From: Microbacterium hydrocarbonoxydans | GTDB lineage: Bacteria; Actinomycetota; Actinomycetes; Actinomycetales; Microbacteriaceae | DNA length: 64,000 nt | Reading direction: 5' to 3' | Assembly (NCBI RefSeq): GCF_023715885.1 | Contig: NZ_JAMBOY010000004.1 | Coordinates: forward strand, 1-64,000 | Shown here: in pieces, positions 26,276 to 34,957 of the stretch | Layout of the letters: each line of letters starts with the position of its first letter | Numbering within the stretch: position 1 is the first letter of the stretch | Made by a program: the position numbers and the translations under genes | The notes under the pieces: generated by a model | Database searches by the model: none | What the model saw: only the letters and a program-made list of their open reading frames with translations | Told to the model about the DNA's origin: nothing

Positions 26276-27030
26276 GCGCCCGGCACCCGCTCGACCCAGG
26301 TCGGGTACTTCGCCGCGCGCCCGTCCCCCGACGAGGTACGCGTCAGGCGTCGACGCACCCACGGGCCGACGAACTCCCGGTAGTAAGCCAGTCCGGACGG
26401 ACCCGCCATCGCGGCGGCGGTCGGAGACCACCAGGCCGCTGGCGGCTCGAATCCCAGCGCATGGAGCACCCGTGCCGCCACGCGGTGGTGACCGGCCGCG
26501 TTCATGTGCAGACGATCCTCCGACCAGTACGGCGATCGGGCGAGCTCCCGGTCGGGCCAGTTGAGCGCCCGCACGACGTCGGGGCGGTCCTCGACACGCC
26601 GCAGCACCGCCTCGGAGAGCAGGTCTCCGCGGCGCTGGACGACGGTGCCCATGGGCAGCTGGCCGCTGGGATTCGCGCCCGACAGCAGGATCAGAGTCAC
26701 CCCCTCCTCGTCGCACCGACGGAGCACGCGACTGAACGCGTCCGCGATGTGCTCGAGGTCGGATCGCGGACGCAGCATGTCGTTGCCGCCGCCGTTGAAC
26801 GAGAGGTGCGTCGGACGCAGCGCCAACGCGGGCTCCAGCTGCTGCTCGACGATCGGCCAGGCCAGCTTCCCGCGGATCGCGAGATTCGCATACCGGATCG
26901 GGTGTCCTGCTGCATCCGCCCATCCCTGCGCGACGAGATCGGCCCACCCTCGTTCTCGTCCGTCGGGCAGGACGTCGCCTACCCCCTCGGTGAAGGAGTC
27001 GCCGATGGCCACGTACCGCACATCTGTCAC
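26272..27030 (-). CDS. SGNH/GDSL-family hydrolase
   Basis: A 252-residue esterase-fold protein. The blocks are GDSFTEGVGD (nucleophile Ser12), the oxyanion Asn in NGGGNDM, and the C-terminal DRLHMNAAGH with catalytic Asp and His. There is no signal peptide, so it is probably cytosolic. Start is GTG at 27030, 6 bases after a TATGCT box. Its stop overlaps the start of the SUMF1-like gene by GTGA, so the two were translated as a pair. Substrate unknown. Confidence 0.86.
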   Translation of the reverse strand: MTDVRYVAIGDSFTEGVGDVLPDGRERGWADLVAQGWADAAGHPIRYANLAIRGKLAWPIVEQQLEPALALRPTHLSFNGGGNDMLRPRSDLEHIADAFSRVLRRCDEEGVTLILLSGANPSGQLPMGTVVQRRGDLLSEAVLRRVEDRPDVVRALNWPDRELARSPYWSEDRLHMNAAGHHRVAARVLHALGFEPPAAWWSPTAAAMAGPSGLAYYREFVGPWVRRRLTRTSSGDGRAAKYPTWVERVPGA

Positions 27031-27036
27031 CTCGCC

Positions 27037-27042
27037 AGCATA
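27037..27042 (-). promoter_or_regulatory. -10 box TATGCT, leaderless promoter of the SGNH gene
   Basis: TATGCT is followed by 6 bases and the GTG at 27030. It lies in the 35-base gap after the MFS gene. Confidence 0.55.
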
Positions 27043-27065
27043 TTGGCGGAACGACGCCGTGCGGC

Positions 27066-28418
27066 TCAGCGATCGTCGAGCGCGACTCCCCCGCGGTCGG
27101 TCAGACCCCAGGCGGCAGCGGCCGCGATGACGAAGCACGCCCCGAACACGACGAACAGGGTCGGCACTCCTCCGGCGACGAGCAGCACGGGGACAGCAAG
27201 CGGTGCGGCGATCGACGCGAGACGACCCACACCTGCCGCCCAGCCCGCGCCGGTTCCCCGCAGCGATGTGGGATAGATCTCGGGCGTCACCGCGTACAGC
27301 GCACCCCAGGCGCCGAGGTTGAAGAACGACAGCGCCATCCCCGATGCGATGATCGCGACCTCGGTGGTCGACGTACCGAAGAAGACGGCGGAGGCGGCGG
27401 AGCCGATCAGGAAGACCGACAGCGTGATGCGGCGCCCCCAGACTTCGATCAGCCACGCCGCGACCGCGTAGCCAGGGAGCTGCGCGAGCGTGATGATGAG
27501 GGTGAAGCCGAACGACCGTACGAGATCGAACCCGGCGTCGACGAGGATGCTCGGGATCCAGATGAAGGCGCCGTAGTACGCGAAGTTCACGCAGAGCCAG
27601 ACCAGCCAGAGACACGCGGTGCGGACTCGGAACTCCCCACTCCACAGAGCGGACAGCCGTGCCCGCACGGTCACGGCGATCTGCTGCGTCGCCGGCTCCT
27701 TGCGGATCGCCGGGGTCCGTTCGATCTCCGCGTCGACCTCGAACGCCGAGACGATGCGGTCGGCCTCGGCGATGCGACCCTTCGAAGCGAGCCAGCGCGG
27801 TGACTCGGGCAGTCCCCACCGCACGATCAGCGCGTAGAGCGCGGGGATCGCGCCGAGCGCGAATGCCCACCGCCAGCCGTTCTCGGACGCCGGAATCACG
27901 AAGTATCCGATCACCGCCGCCGCGGTCCACCCGAGCGCCCAGAACGCCTCGAGGAAGACGATGAGGCGCCCGCGGATGCGTGCGGGCGCGAACTCGCTCA
28001 CGTATGTCGACGCGACCGGCAGCTCGGCGCCGAGACCCAGACCGACCAGGAACCGCAGCACGAGAAGCGCCGCCAGACCGCCGACGAGAGCGCTGGCCCC
28101 CGTTGCGACGCCGTAGACGAGCAGAGTCAGCGCGAAGACCTGGCGGCGACCGAGTCGATCCGCGAGCAGGCCGCCGAGGGTGGCGCCGAGCGCCATGCCG
28201 ATGAAGCCGACAGACGCGACCCACCCGGCGTCGGTCTTCGTCAGGCCCCACTGCTGGGTGAGGGCCGCGAGGACGAACGAGATGAGCCCGACGTCCATGG
28301 CATCGAGCGCCCAGCCGACGCCGGAACCGGTCAGCAGCCGCAGGTGTCGCCGCGTGAACGGCAGGTCATCGAGACGGCCGGCGAGCGACTCACGGCTCGG
28401 CAGGACGGGTTGTGCCAT
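27066..28418 (-). CDS. MFS transporter, sugar-porter/NiaP-like type
   Basis: A 450-residue transporter with twelve membrane helices. Sugar-porter family marks are present: GGLLADRLGRRQ after helix 2, PESPRWL before the central loop, and GRRITL in the second half. DAMDVGLISF in helix 1 is typical of the aromatic-acid/niacin/organic-ion branch rather than of true sugar carriers. Its substrate is not fixed by sequence. It has its own -10 box, which lies inside the terminator of the preceding LLM gene. Confidence 0.87.
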   Translation of the reverse strand: MAQPVLPSRESLAGRLDDLPFTRRHLRLLTGSGVGWALDAMDVGLISFVLAALTQQWGLTKTDAGWVASVGFIGMALGATLGGLLADRLGRRQVFALTLLVYGVATGASALVGGLAALLVLRFLVGLGLGAELPVASTYVSEFAPARIRGRLIVFLEAFWALGWTAAAVIGYFVIPASENGWRWAFALGAIPALYALIVRWGLPESPRWLASKGRIAEADRIVSAFEVDAEIERTPAIRKEPATQQIAVTVRARLSALWSGEFRVRTACLWLVWLCVNFAYYGAFIWIPSILVDAGFDLVRSFGFTLIITLAQLPGYAVAAWLIEVWGRRITLSVFLIGSAASAVFFGTSTTEVAIIASGMALSFFNLGAWGALYAVTPEIYPTSLRGTGAGWAAGVGRLASIAAPLAVPVLLVAGGVPTLFVVFGACFVIAAAAAWGLTDRGGVALDDR

Positions 28419-28424
28419 GACCCC

Positions 28425-28430
28425 ATCGTA
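28425..28430 (-). promoter_or_regulatory. -10 box TACGAT, leaderless promoter of the MFS gene
   Basis: TACGAT is followed by 6 bases and the ATG at 28418. Its first bases overlap the arm of the upstream terminator hairpin. Confidence 0.55.
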
Positions 28431-28452
28431 GGGGCGTCAGAGCGCCCCTACG
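28427..28452 (-). terminator. Terminator after the LLM oxidoreductase gene
   Basis: A 10-bp perfect stem, CGTAGGGGCG with CGCCCCTACG, and a 6-base loop, 17 bases past the stop codon. It has no U-tract. Confidence 0.6.
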
Positions 28453-28468
28453 ATTCCCGTCGTGCGCC

Positions 28469-29503
28469 TCAGTCGTTCTGGGCGAGGAGCCTCCGCACAC
28501 GCGGGATCACCTCGGTCCCGTACAGTTCGACGCTTCGCATCAAGGCCTCATGCGAGATGGTGCCAGTGGAGTACTTCAAGTCGAAGCGGCCGAGACCCAG
28601 TGTGGTGACGGTGTCGGCGATCTTGGCGGCGACCCGATCGGGCGAGCCGGCGTAGATCGCGCCGGCGGGGCCGACGTCGTTCTGGAAACGCGCCCGACTG
28701 TACGGCGGCCAGCCGCGCTCCGCGCCTATCGTGTTGTTCATCGCCTCGAAGCCGGAGTAGGCGGCCTCCCAGGCCTCTTCGTCGGTCTCGGCGATGTGTC
28801 CGGGCGAATGCACGGAGATCGGCTGTGCGGTGGTGCCGAACGACGCGACGGACCGATGGTACAGATCGACGAACGGCTTGAACCGGCCTGCGGGGCCGCC
28901 GATGATCGCGAGCATGAGTCCGAGGCCGTGCCGAGCGACGCGCACGACGGACTCGGGGCTGCCGCCGACGCCGACCCAGGTGCGAAGGCCCTTCTCGGTC
29001 TTGGGGAACACATCGGCGTTCTCCAGCGAGGCGCGCATGCTTCCCGACCAGGTGACCGGCTCCTCCTTCAGAAGCTCGACGAACAGCTCGAGCTTCTGCT
29101 CGAACAGCGCGTCATAGTCGCGGAGGTCGTAGCCGAACAGCGGGAACGATTCGATGAACGAGCCGCGGCCGAGCACGACCTCGGCCCGCCCGTCAGACAG
29201 GGCATCGAGGGTCGAGAAGCGCTCGAACACGCGAACGGGGTCGTCGGAGGACAGAACCGTCACCGCAGTCCCGAGCCGCATCCGCTCCGTGCGCCCGGCG
29301 ATGGTGGCGAGCACCATCTCCGGGGATGAGATCGCGAACTCCGAGCGGTGGTGCTCCCCTACCCCGAAGTAGTCGACGCCCACCGAGTCGGCGAGCACCG
29401 CCTGCTCCACGACGTTCCGAATGGTCTGCGCGCCCGTGAGCAGCTCTCCCTCGGCGTCGCGAGTGATGTCTCCGAACGTGTCCAGCCCGAACTCGATGTC
29501 CAT
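28469..29503 (-). CDS. LLM class flavin-dependent oxidoreductase
   Basis: A 344-residue luciferase-like monooxygenase with a TIM-barrel fold that uses reduced FMN. Recognisable parts are YFGVGEHHRSEF (residues 45-56), ATIAGRTERMRLGTAVTVLSS-like barrel strand sequence, and GRGSFIESF. Substrate is not predictable. GGAG lies 8 bases before the ATG. A palindrome, ATTCA-GG-TGAAT, at 29517-29528 just upstream may be the site of a local repressor. The gene is followed by a hairpin. Confidence 0.86.
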   Translation of the reverse strand: MDIEFGLDTFGDITRDAEGELLTGAQTIRNVVEQAVLADSVGVDYFGVGEHHRSEFAISSPEMVLATIAGRTERMRLGTAVTVLSSDDPVRVFERFSTLDALSDGRAEVVLGRGSFIESFPLFGYDLRDYDALFEQKLELFVELLKEEPVTWSGSMRASLENADVFPKTEKGLRTWVGVGGSPESVVRVARHGLGLMLAIIGGPAGRFKPFVDLYHRSVASFGTTAQPISVHSPGHIAETDEEAWEAAYSGFEAMNNTIGAERGWPPYSRARFQNDVGPAGAIYAGSPDRVAAKIADTVTTLGLGRFDLKYSTGTISHEALMRSVELYGTEVIPRVRRLLAQND

Positions 29504-29516
29504 GTCAGCTCCTTCT

Positions 29517-29528
29517 ATTCAGGTGAAT
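29517..29528. promoter_or_regulatory. AT-rich inverted repeat upstream of the LLM gene
   Basis: ATTCA-GG-TGAAT lies 14-25 bases before the start codon, next to the ribosome-binding site. It resembles the two-fold sites bound by MarR-type repressors, but no such regulator is encoded nearby. Confidence 0.35.
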
Positions 29529-29557
29529 GAACACCCGGCTGCGCGCGGACATTCCCG

Positions 29558-31234
29558 TCAGCGACTGAGCAGCGCCGTACGGAGGGTGTCGAGTCCGACG
29601 CCGCCCATGTCGAGCGCCCGCTTGTGGAACTCCTTGATATCGAAGTCCGCGCCCTTCTCCGCCCGGTAGGCGTCACGGACCTGTTCCCAGATGCGCTGAC
29701 CGACCTTGTACGACGGGGCCTGACCCGGCCAGCCCAGGTAGCGGTTCACCTCGAACTGCACGAACTGATCGGACATGTTCACGTTCTTGCGCATGAAGTC
29801 GAGTGCGTAGGCGGCGTCCCAGGTGCCTTCGCCGTCGAGACGCGGCTTGCCGAGGTGCACGCCGATGTCGAGCACGACGCGCGCTGCGCGCATGCGCTGT
29901 CCGTCGAGCATGCCGAGGCGATCGGCCGGGTCGTCGAGGTAGCCGAGCTGCTCCATCAGGCGCTCCGCGTAGAGCGCCCAGCCCTCGGCGTGGCCCGAGG
30001 TCCCCGCGAGCAGACGACGCCAGGAGTTCAGCTCGGCGCGGTTGTACACGGCCTGCGCGATCTGCAGGTGATGGCCGGGGACGCCCTCGTGATAGACGGT
30101 GGTGAGCTCGCGCCAGGTGTCGAACTCGGTCACTCCCTCGGGGACGGACCACCACATGCGACCCGGACGCGAGAAATCGTCGGTCGGCCCGGTGTAATAG
30201 ATGCCGCCCTCCTGCGTGGGGGCGATCATGCACTCGAGCGTGCGGATGGCCTCCGGAATCTCGAAGTGCGTGGCGCCGAGCTCGGCCACTGCTCGGTCGC
30301 TCGTCTCCTGCATCCAGCGCTGCAGCGCCTCCGTGCCCACCAGCTTGCGAGCCGGATCCGCTTCGAGATGAGCGACGGCCTCCTCGACGGACGCCCCGGG
30401 CAGGATCTCGTTCGCGATCGCGGTCTGCTCGGCGACCATGCGCTCGAGCTCTTCGCGGCCCCACTCGTAGGTCTCGTCGAGGTCGATGGTGGCACCGAGG
30501 AATCGCCGCGAGTTCAGCGCGTAGAGCTCACGCCCCACGGCATCCTGCTCACCGGCCGCTGGGGCGAGCTCTTCCGCCAGGAAACGCCGAAGCGCTCCAT
30601 AGGCGACGCGTGCCGACGCGGAGTTGTCCGCGAGGGTGCGGGCGAGGGATGCCGGAAGGTTCCCGTCCTCGGGCGACGCGTCTGCGACGAAGGCCGCGAA
30701 GAATCCGTCGTCGGCGATGTAGCGGTCGATCTGCGTGGCGACCTCGACGACCTGACGGCGTGCGGGCATCACACCGGCGGCGATGCCGGCACGGAGGGTC
30801 TCCGTGTATCCGCGCAGAGCGTCCGGCACGGCGGCGAGGCGGGTGGCGATCACCGACCAGTCCTCCATGGTGGCCGTGGGCATCAGGTCGAACGCGGATC
30901 GCACATCCTGCGCGGCGGATGCGATGACGTTGAGGTCGCGAAGGTGCCAGTTCGCCTCGTGAAGCTCGAGATCGAGAGTGAGCTCCGCGGTGAGATCGGC
31001 CTTCGTGACCTCGTCGACGGCGTCCACAGGCTCCAACGACGACAGCTTGGCGAGGGTCGCGCGCGTTGCTGCGGCGATGCTCTCCTGACCTTCGGGGCTC
31101 AGGTCGCCGAAGCGGTCGTTGACCTCGTCGCGACCGATGTACGTGCCGAGCGTCGGCGCCAACTGCACCAGCGTGTCGACCCATTCATCGGCGACCTTGT
31201 CGATGGCAGAGGGAGTGCGGGGCTGAGAAGTCAT
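29558..31234 (-). CDS. DUF885 family protein (probable metallopeptidase)
   Basis: A 558-residue soluble protein. The signature HEGVPGHHLQ (near residue 395) resembles HExxH zinc sites, with HAEGWALYAERLME downstream providing a likely third ligand, as in DUF885 carboxypeptidase-like proteins. The rest is mainly helical. No signal peptide is seen. The start at 31234 follows a TACGCT box by 6 bases; an in-frame upstream start has no support. Activity has not been defined for this branch. Confidence 0.82.
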   Translation of the reverse strand: MTSQPRTPSAIDKVADEWVDTLVQLAPTLGTYIGRDEVNDRFGDLSPEGQESIAAATRATLAKLSSLEPVDAVDEVTKADLTAELTLDLELHEANWHLRDLNVIASAAQDVRSAFDLMPTATMEDWSVIATRLAAVPDALRGYTETLRAGIAAGVMPARRQVVEVATQIDRYIADDGFFAAFVADASPEDGNLPASLARTLADNSASARVAYGALRRFLAEELAPAAGEQDAVGRELYALNSRRFLGATIDLDETYEWGREELERMVAEQTAIANEILPGASVEEAVAHLEADPARKLVGTEALQRWMQETSDRAVAELGATHFEIPEAIRTLECMIAPTQEGGIYYTGPTDDFSRPGRMWWSVPEGVTEFDTWRELTTVYHEGVPGHHLQIAQAVYNRAELNSWRRLLAGTSGHAEGWALYAERLMEQLGYLDDPADRLGMLDGQRMRAARVVLDIGVHLGKPRLDGEGTWDAAYALDFMRKNVNMSDQFVQFEVNRYLGWPGQAPSYKVGQRIWEQVRDAYRAEKGADFDIKEFHKRALDMGGVGLDTLRTALLSR

Positions 31235-31240
31235 CCCTTC

Positions 31241-31246
31241 AGCGTA
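31241..31246 (-). promoter_or_regulatory. -10 box TACGCT, leaderless promoter of the DUF885 gene
   Basis: TACGCT is followed by 6 bases and the ATG at 31234. Confidence 0.55.
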
Positions 31247-31250
31247 GCCG

Positions 31251-31288
31251 GACGACGCCGGCGTCACCCACCCGGCAGCGGCGTCGTC
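31251..31288 (-). terminator. Terminator-like hairpin after polA
   Basis: Arms 31251-31260 and 31279-31288 are perfectly complementary over 10 bp with an 18-base loop, beginning 4 bases after the polA stop. Confidence 0.5.
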
Positions 31289-31291
31289 TCG

Positions 31292-33922
31292 TCAGTGCGC
31301 CGCCTCGTTCCAGTCCTGCCCGCGACCGACCTGCACGTCGAGCGGGACGGTGAGGTCTGCGGCGTCGCCCATGCGCTGGCGGACGATGCGCTCAGCCGCG
31401 TCCCACTCTCCAGGCGCGACCTCCACGACGAGTTCGTCGTGGATCTGGAGCAGCACGCGGGATGCGAGCCCCTCCGAGCGCAGGTCGTCGTGGATGTGGA
31501 ACAGGGCGATCTTCATGATGTCGGCAGCGCTCCCCTGGATGGGTGCATTGAGCGCCGCCCGCTCCGCGTTCTCACGCAGCACGCGGTTCGGCGAGGTCAA
31601 GTCCGGGAACGGGCGTCGGCGACCGAAGATCGTCTCGGTGTACCCCACCTCGCGCGCTGCGAGCACCGACGCCCGGAGGTAGTCGCGCACCGCCCCGAAT
31701 CGTGCGAAGTACTCGACCATCAGCTGCTTCGCCTCGGACTGCTCGATGCGCAGCTGTTTCGACAGACCGAATGCCGACAGTCCATAGACGAGCCCGTACG
31801 ACATCGCCTTGACCTTCGTGCGCATCGCTGCCGTGACGTCGGCGGGATCGACGCCGAAGACGCGAGCGCCGACGAACCGGTGCAGGTCCTCGCCGCTGTT
31901 GAAGGCCTCGATGAGCCCTTCATCGCCGGAGAGGTGCGCCATGATGCGCATCTCGATCTGCGAGTAGTCGGCGGTGAGCAGTGCCTCGTACCCCTCCCCG
32001 ACCCGGAAGGCGCTGCGGATGCGACGCGACTCCTCGGTGCGGACGGGGATGTTCTGCAGGTTGGGGTCGGTGCTCGAGAGCCGCCCGGTCTGGCTTCCCG
32101 TCTGCACGTAGGTGGTGCGGACCCGTTGGTCCGCACCGATCGCGACGTCGAGCGACTCGATGATCTGGCGGAGCTTGGTCGCCTCGCGGTGCTGGAGGAG
32201 CAGGCCCAGGAACGGATGTGGATGCGACTCCTGCAGGTCGGCGAGGACCGCGGCATCCGTCGAGTAGCCCGTCTTCGTCTTGCGGGTCTTCGGGAGCTGC
32301 AGGTCGTCGAAGAGCACCTCCTGGAGCTGCTTCGGCGAGCCGAGGTTGAACTCGCGACCGACGATGCCGAACGCCTCCTGCGCGATGCCCTCCGCGCGCG
32401 TGGCCAGCTCGGACGAGAAGGTCGACAGCACCTCGTGCGACACCGCCACGCCGGAGACCTCCATGTCGGCCAGGGTCAACAGCGTCGGAAGCTCGATGTC
32501 GGTGAGCACGTTGGCGACCGATTCCGGGATGTCATCACGCAGAGCAGCCGCGACTCGCAGCGCGAACCAGGCCTCTTGCGACGGTGTCGCTCCTTCCGTC
32601 TCGGGCACCAGCTGGGTGGGGTCGGCCTCGGGCAGCTTCTCGTCCAGGTACCGCTCGACGAGGTCGCCGAGCGTCTTGTCGGGGAAGCTCGGGCGCAGCA
32701 GCCAGCCGGCGAGGCTCGTGTCGTAGGCGAGTCCGGAGAGGCGGATGCCGAGCCGCAGGAGAGCCTTCACCTGCGGCTTCGCGTCGTGGATGACCTTCGG
32801 CCGGTCGGATTCGAGCCAGCCGCGAAGTGAGGTCGCGGTGTCGTCGTTCCAGTCCAGCTCCCGCAGCTCGGTCTCGGTTGCGGCGCCGATCCGGCTCGGG
32901 GCACCGCTCTGCAGAACCAGGCGGACGGCCACTTCACTCTGCGACTCCGCCCAGGAGAGGAACTCGTCGGCCGCGACCTCGATCGGAGCGGGCAGATCCA
33001 CGACGGTCGCCGGGTCGTCGGCGACCTCGCCTGCGCCCACGGCGTCGAACACCCGCGGAAGCAGGGTGCGGAATTCCAGGCGGGCGAAGATGTCACGGAC
33101 GGCCTGCGCATCGATCGGTGAGACGGCCAGATCGGCGGGTGCGACGGGGAGCTCGACGTCGCGGAGCAGTCGATTCAGCTTCCGGTTCCGACGCACGTCC
33201 TCGATGTGCTCACGCAGGTTGCCGCCGACAACGCCCTTGATCTCGTCCGCCCGGTCGAGCAGCTCATCGAGCGATCCGAACTGGGTGAGCCACTTGACCG
33301 CCGTCTTCTCTCCCACCTTCGGCACTCCCGGGAGGTTGTCGCTGGTCTCACCGACCAGCGCGGCGATGTCGGGGTACTGCTCGGGACGCACGCCGTATCG
33401 CTCCTGGACCGTGGCCGGGTCGTACCGCTTGAGCTGAGAGACGCCCTGCACGTTCGGGTACAGCAGCGTGATCTCGTCGTTCACGAGCTGGATCGTGTCG
33501 CGATCACCCGACACGACGAGGACCTCGTACCCTTGCTCCGCTCCCTGCGTCGACAGCGTCGCGAGGATGTCGTCGGCCTCGATCCCTTCCTTCGTGAGCA
33601 CCGGGATCGACATCGCGGCGAGGCAGTCCTGGAGCAGCGGGATCTGTCCGCGGAACTCCTGAGGCGTCTCCGAACGTGTCGCCTTGTACTCCGGGTACTC
33701 GTCGGTGCGGAAGGAGTGACGCGACGTGTCGAAGGCGATGGCCAGGTGCGTCGGCTGCTCGGCTTTGATGAGGTTCACCAGCATCGAGAGGAAGCCGTAG
33801 ATGGCGTTCGTGTGCTGGTTGTCCTTCGTCGTGAAGTTGTCGACCGGCAGAGCGAAGAAGGCGCGGTAGGCGAGCGAATGGCCGTCGACGACCATGAGGG
33901 TAGGCTTTGCGGAGTCCGTCAC
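31292..33922 (-). CDS. polA: DNA polymerase I
   Basis: An 876-residue polymerase for Okazaki-fragment maturation and repair. Residues 1-290 are the 5'-3' exonuclease (VDGHSLAYRAFFAL, EADDILATLS, SGDRDTIQLV). Residues 310-480 correspond to the 3'-5' exonuclease domain, where the acidic motifs cannot be recognised, so proofreading is probably lost as in other actinobacteria. The polymerase domain has motif A DYSQIEMRI, motif B around KVKAMSYGLVYG, and motif C HDELVVEV. Start is GTG with a TAGGCT box 6 bases upstream. Full length. Confidence 0.97.
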   Translation of the reverse strand: MTDSAKPTLMVVDGHSLAYRAFFALPVDNFTTKDNQHTNAIYGFLSMLVNLIKAEQPTHLAIAFDTSRHSFRTDEYPEYKATRSETPQEFRGQIPLLQDCLAAMSIPVLTKEGIEADDILATLSTQGAEQGYEVLVVSGDRDTIQLVNDEITLLYPNVQGVSQLKRYDPATVQERYGVRPEQYPDIAALVGETSDNLPGVPKVGEKTAVKWLTQFGSLDELLDRADEIKGVVGGNLREHIEDVRRNRKLNRLLRDVELPVAPADLAVSPIDAQAVRDIFARLEFRTLLPRVFDAVGAGEVADDPATVVDLPAPIEVAADEFLSWAESQSEVAVRLVLQSGAPSRIGAATETELRELDWNDDTATSLRGWLESDRPKVIHDAKPQVKALLRLGIRLSGLAYDTSLAGWLLRPSFPDKTLGDLVERYLDEKLPEADPTQLVPETEGATPSQEAWFALRVAAALRDDIPESVANVLTDIELPTLLTLADMEVSGVAVSHEVLSTFSSELATRAEGIAQEAFGIVGREFNLGSPKQLQEVLFDDLQLPKTRKTKTGYSTDAAVLADLQESHPHPFLGLLLQHREATKLRQIIESLDVAIGADQRVRTTYVQTGSQTGRLSSTDPNLQNIPVRTEESRRIRSAFRVGEGYEALLTADYSQIEMRIMAHLSGDEGLIEAFNSGEDLHRFVGARVFGVDPADVTAAMRTKVKAMSYGLVYGLSAFGLSKQLRIEQSEAKQLMVEYFARFGAVRDYLRASVLAAREVGYTETIFGRRRPFPDLTSPNRVLRENAERAALNAPIQGSAADIMKIALFHIHDDLRSEGLASRVLLQIHDELVVEVAPGEWDAAERIVRQRMGDAADLTVPLDVQVGRGQDWNEAAH

Positions 33923-33928
33923 CCTGTC

Positions 33929-33934
33929 AGCCTA
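33929..33934 (-). promoter_or_regulatory. -10 box TAGGCT, leaderless promoter of polA
   Basis: TAGGCT is followed by 6 bases and the GTG at 33922, in a 45-base divergent gap. Confidence 0.6.
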
Positions 33935-33967
33935 ACGAGGACGACAGACACCCGCTGAGGAGGATTC

Positions 33968-34393
33968 ATGAGCGACACCACCGCGACGAGTCAGGGACTC
34001 GACTGGGCGTCGGCTCGCGGCATGGGAGCCCTCGCCGAGAAGATGGGGATGGAGTTCCTCGAGTTCGACACGGAGCGGTGCGTCGCGACGATGCCGGTCG
34101 AGGGCAACACGCAGCCCGTCGGCCTGATGCACGGTGGCGCGTACGTGGTGCTCGGCGAGTCCCTCGGGTCCATGGCCGCCAACCTGCACGCCGGCCCAGG
34201 ACGCCTCGCTGTCGGAGTCGACATCAACGCCACGCACACCCGGTCCGCGACGTCCGGTGTGGTCACCGGCGTCTGCACTCCGGTGCATCTCGGCCGCAGC
34301 ATCACCGTGCACGAGATCGTCGTCACCGACGATCAGGGACGCCGTTGCTCCACCATCCGGATCACCAACATGATCAAGGACGCACCGGCCTGA
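33968..34393 (+). CDS. Hotdog-fold PaaI-family thioesterase
   Basis: A 141-residue acyl-CoA thioesterase of the PaaI/YdiI type. The long central helix with its active-site segment reads MHGGAYVVLGESLGS (residues 55-69), and the beta strand INATHTRSATSG follows. Such enzymes release CoA from aromatic or acyl thioesters, for example in menaquinone synthesis. No neighbour fixes the substrate. GAGGAGG lies 5 bases before the ATG. It diverges from polA. Confidence 0.88.
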   Translation: MSDTTATSQGLDWASARGMGALAEKMGMEFLEFDTERCVATMPVEGNTQPVGLMHGGAYVVLGESLGSMAANLHAGPGRLAVGVDINATHTRSATSGVVTGVCTPVHLGRSITVHEIVVTDDQGRRCSTIRITNMIKDAPA

Positions 34394-34420
34394 CCCGATC
34401 CGGTCGAACGCTCGCGAGAG

Positions 34421-34954
34421 TCACGCGAGTATCCGCTGGAAGAGGAGATGATCGCGCCACTCCCCCGCGATGTGCAGGTACTGCGGGGCGAGTCCGATCT
34501 CGGTGAACCGGGCGCCGTTGAGAACCCGCTGCGATGCGACGTTGTCGAGGAGCGTCGCCGCCTGCAGGCGATGCAACGACAGCTCCTGCTCGGCGAATCG
34601 GACGAGCTCCGCGACTCCCCGGCCGGCCAGACCGCGCCGCAGTCGTGATGCGTCGATCCAGTAGCCGACATCGGCGCTGCGAAACGCCCCTCGTACGACG
34701 TTGTTGAGGTTCATCCGTCCGCGGATCTCTCCGTCATCCGACACGAGGACGAACCGATAGCCACGCCCGGAGTCCACATCGGCGACGCACTGATCGACGT
34801 GCCGCTCCTGCCACGCCGCCGTGTAGAACTCGTCGTTCCGCACCGGCTCCCAGGATGCGAGATGCTCGCGATTCGTCGTGTAGGCACGAGCGAGCGGCGC
34901 GCCGTCACCCGGCTGGACGAGACGCAGGACATGGTCCGCGTCGAGCCGGGGCAC
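34421..34954 (-). CDS. GNAT family N-acetyltransferase (RimJ/RimL type)
   Basis: A 177-residue acetyltransferase that transfers acetyl from acetyl-CoA to an amine, often a protein N-terminus or antibiotic. Motif A is recognisable in VGYWIDASRLRRGLAGRGVAE (residues 95-115, acetyl-CoA loop RRGLAGRG), and the ending NGARFTEIGLAPQYLHIAGEW is typical of RimJ/RimL relatives. Start is GTG at 34954, only 3 bases after the pdtaR stop, so it is probably expressed from the pdtaR promoter. Confidence 0.86.
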   Translation of the reverse strand: MPRLDADHVLRLVQPGDGAPLARAYTTNREHLASWEPVRNDEFYTAAWQERHVDQCVADVDSGRGYRFVLVSDDGEIRGRMNLNNVVRGAFRSADVGYWIDASRLRRGLAGRGVAELVRFAEQELSLHRLQAATLLDNVASQRVLNGARFTEIGLAPQYLHIAGEWRDHLLFQRILA

Positions 34955-34957
34955 CGA

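Noticed and set aside
29624..32830. A 1068-codon open frame on the plus strand opposite the DUF885 and polA genes
   Set aside because: It has the repetitive Arg/Glu/His/Val-rich composition of antisense frames in GC-rich genes and no motif. The minus-strand genes have clear families.
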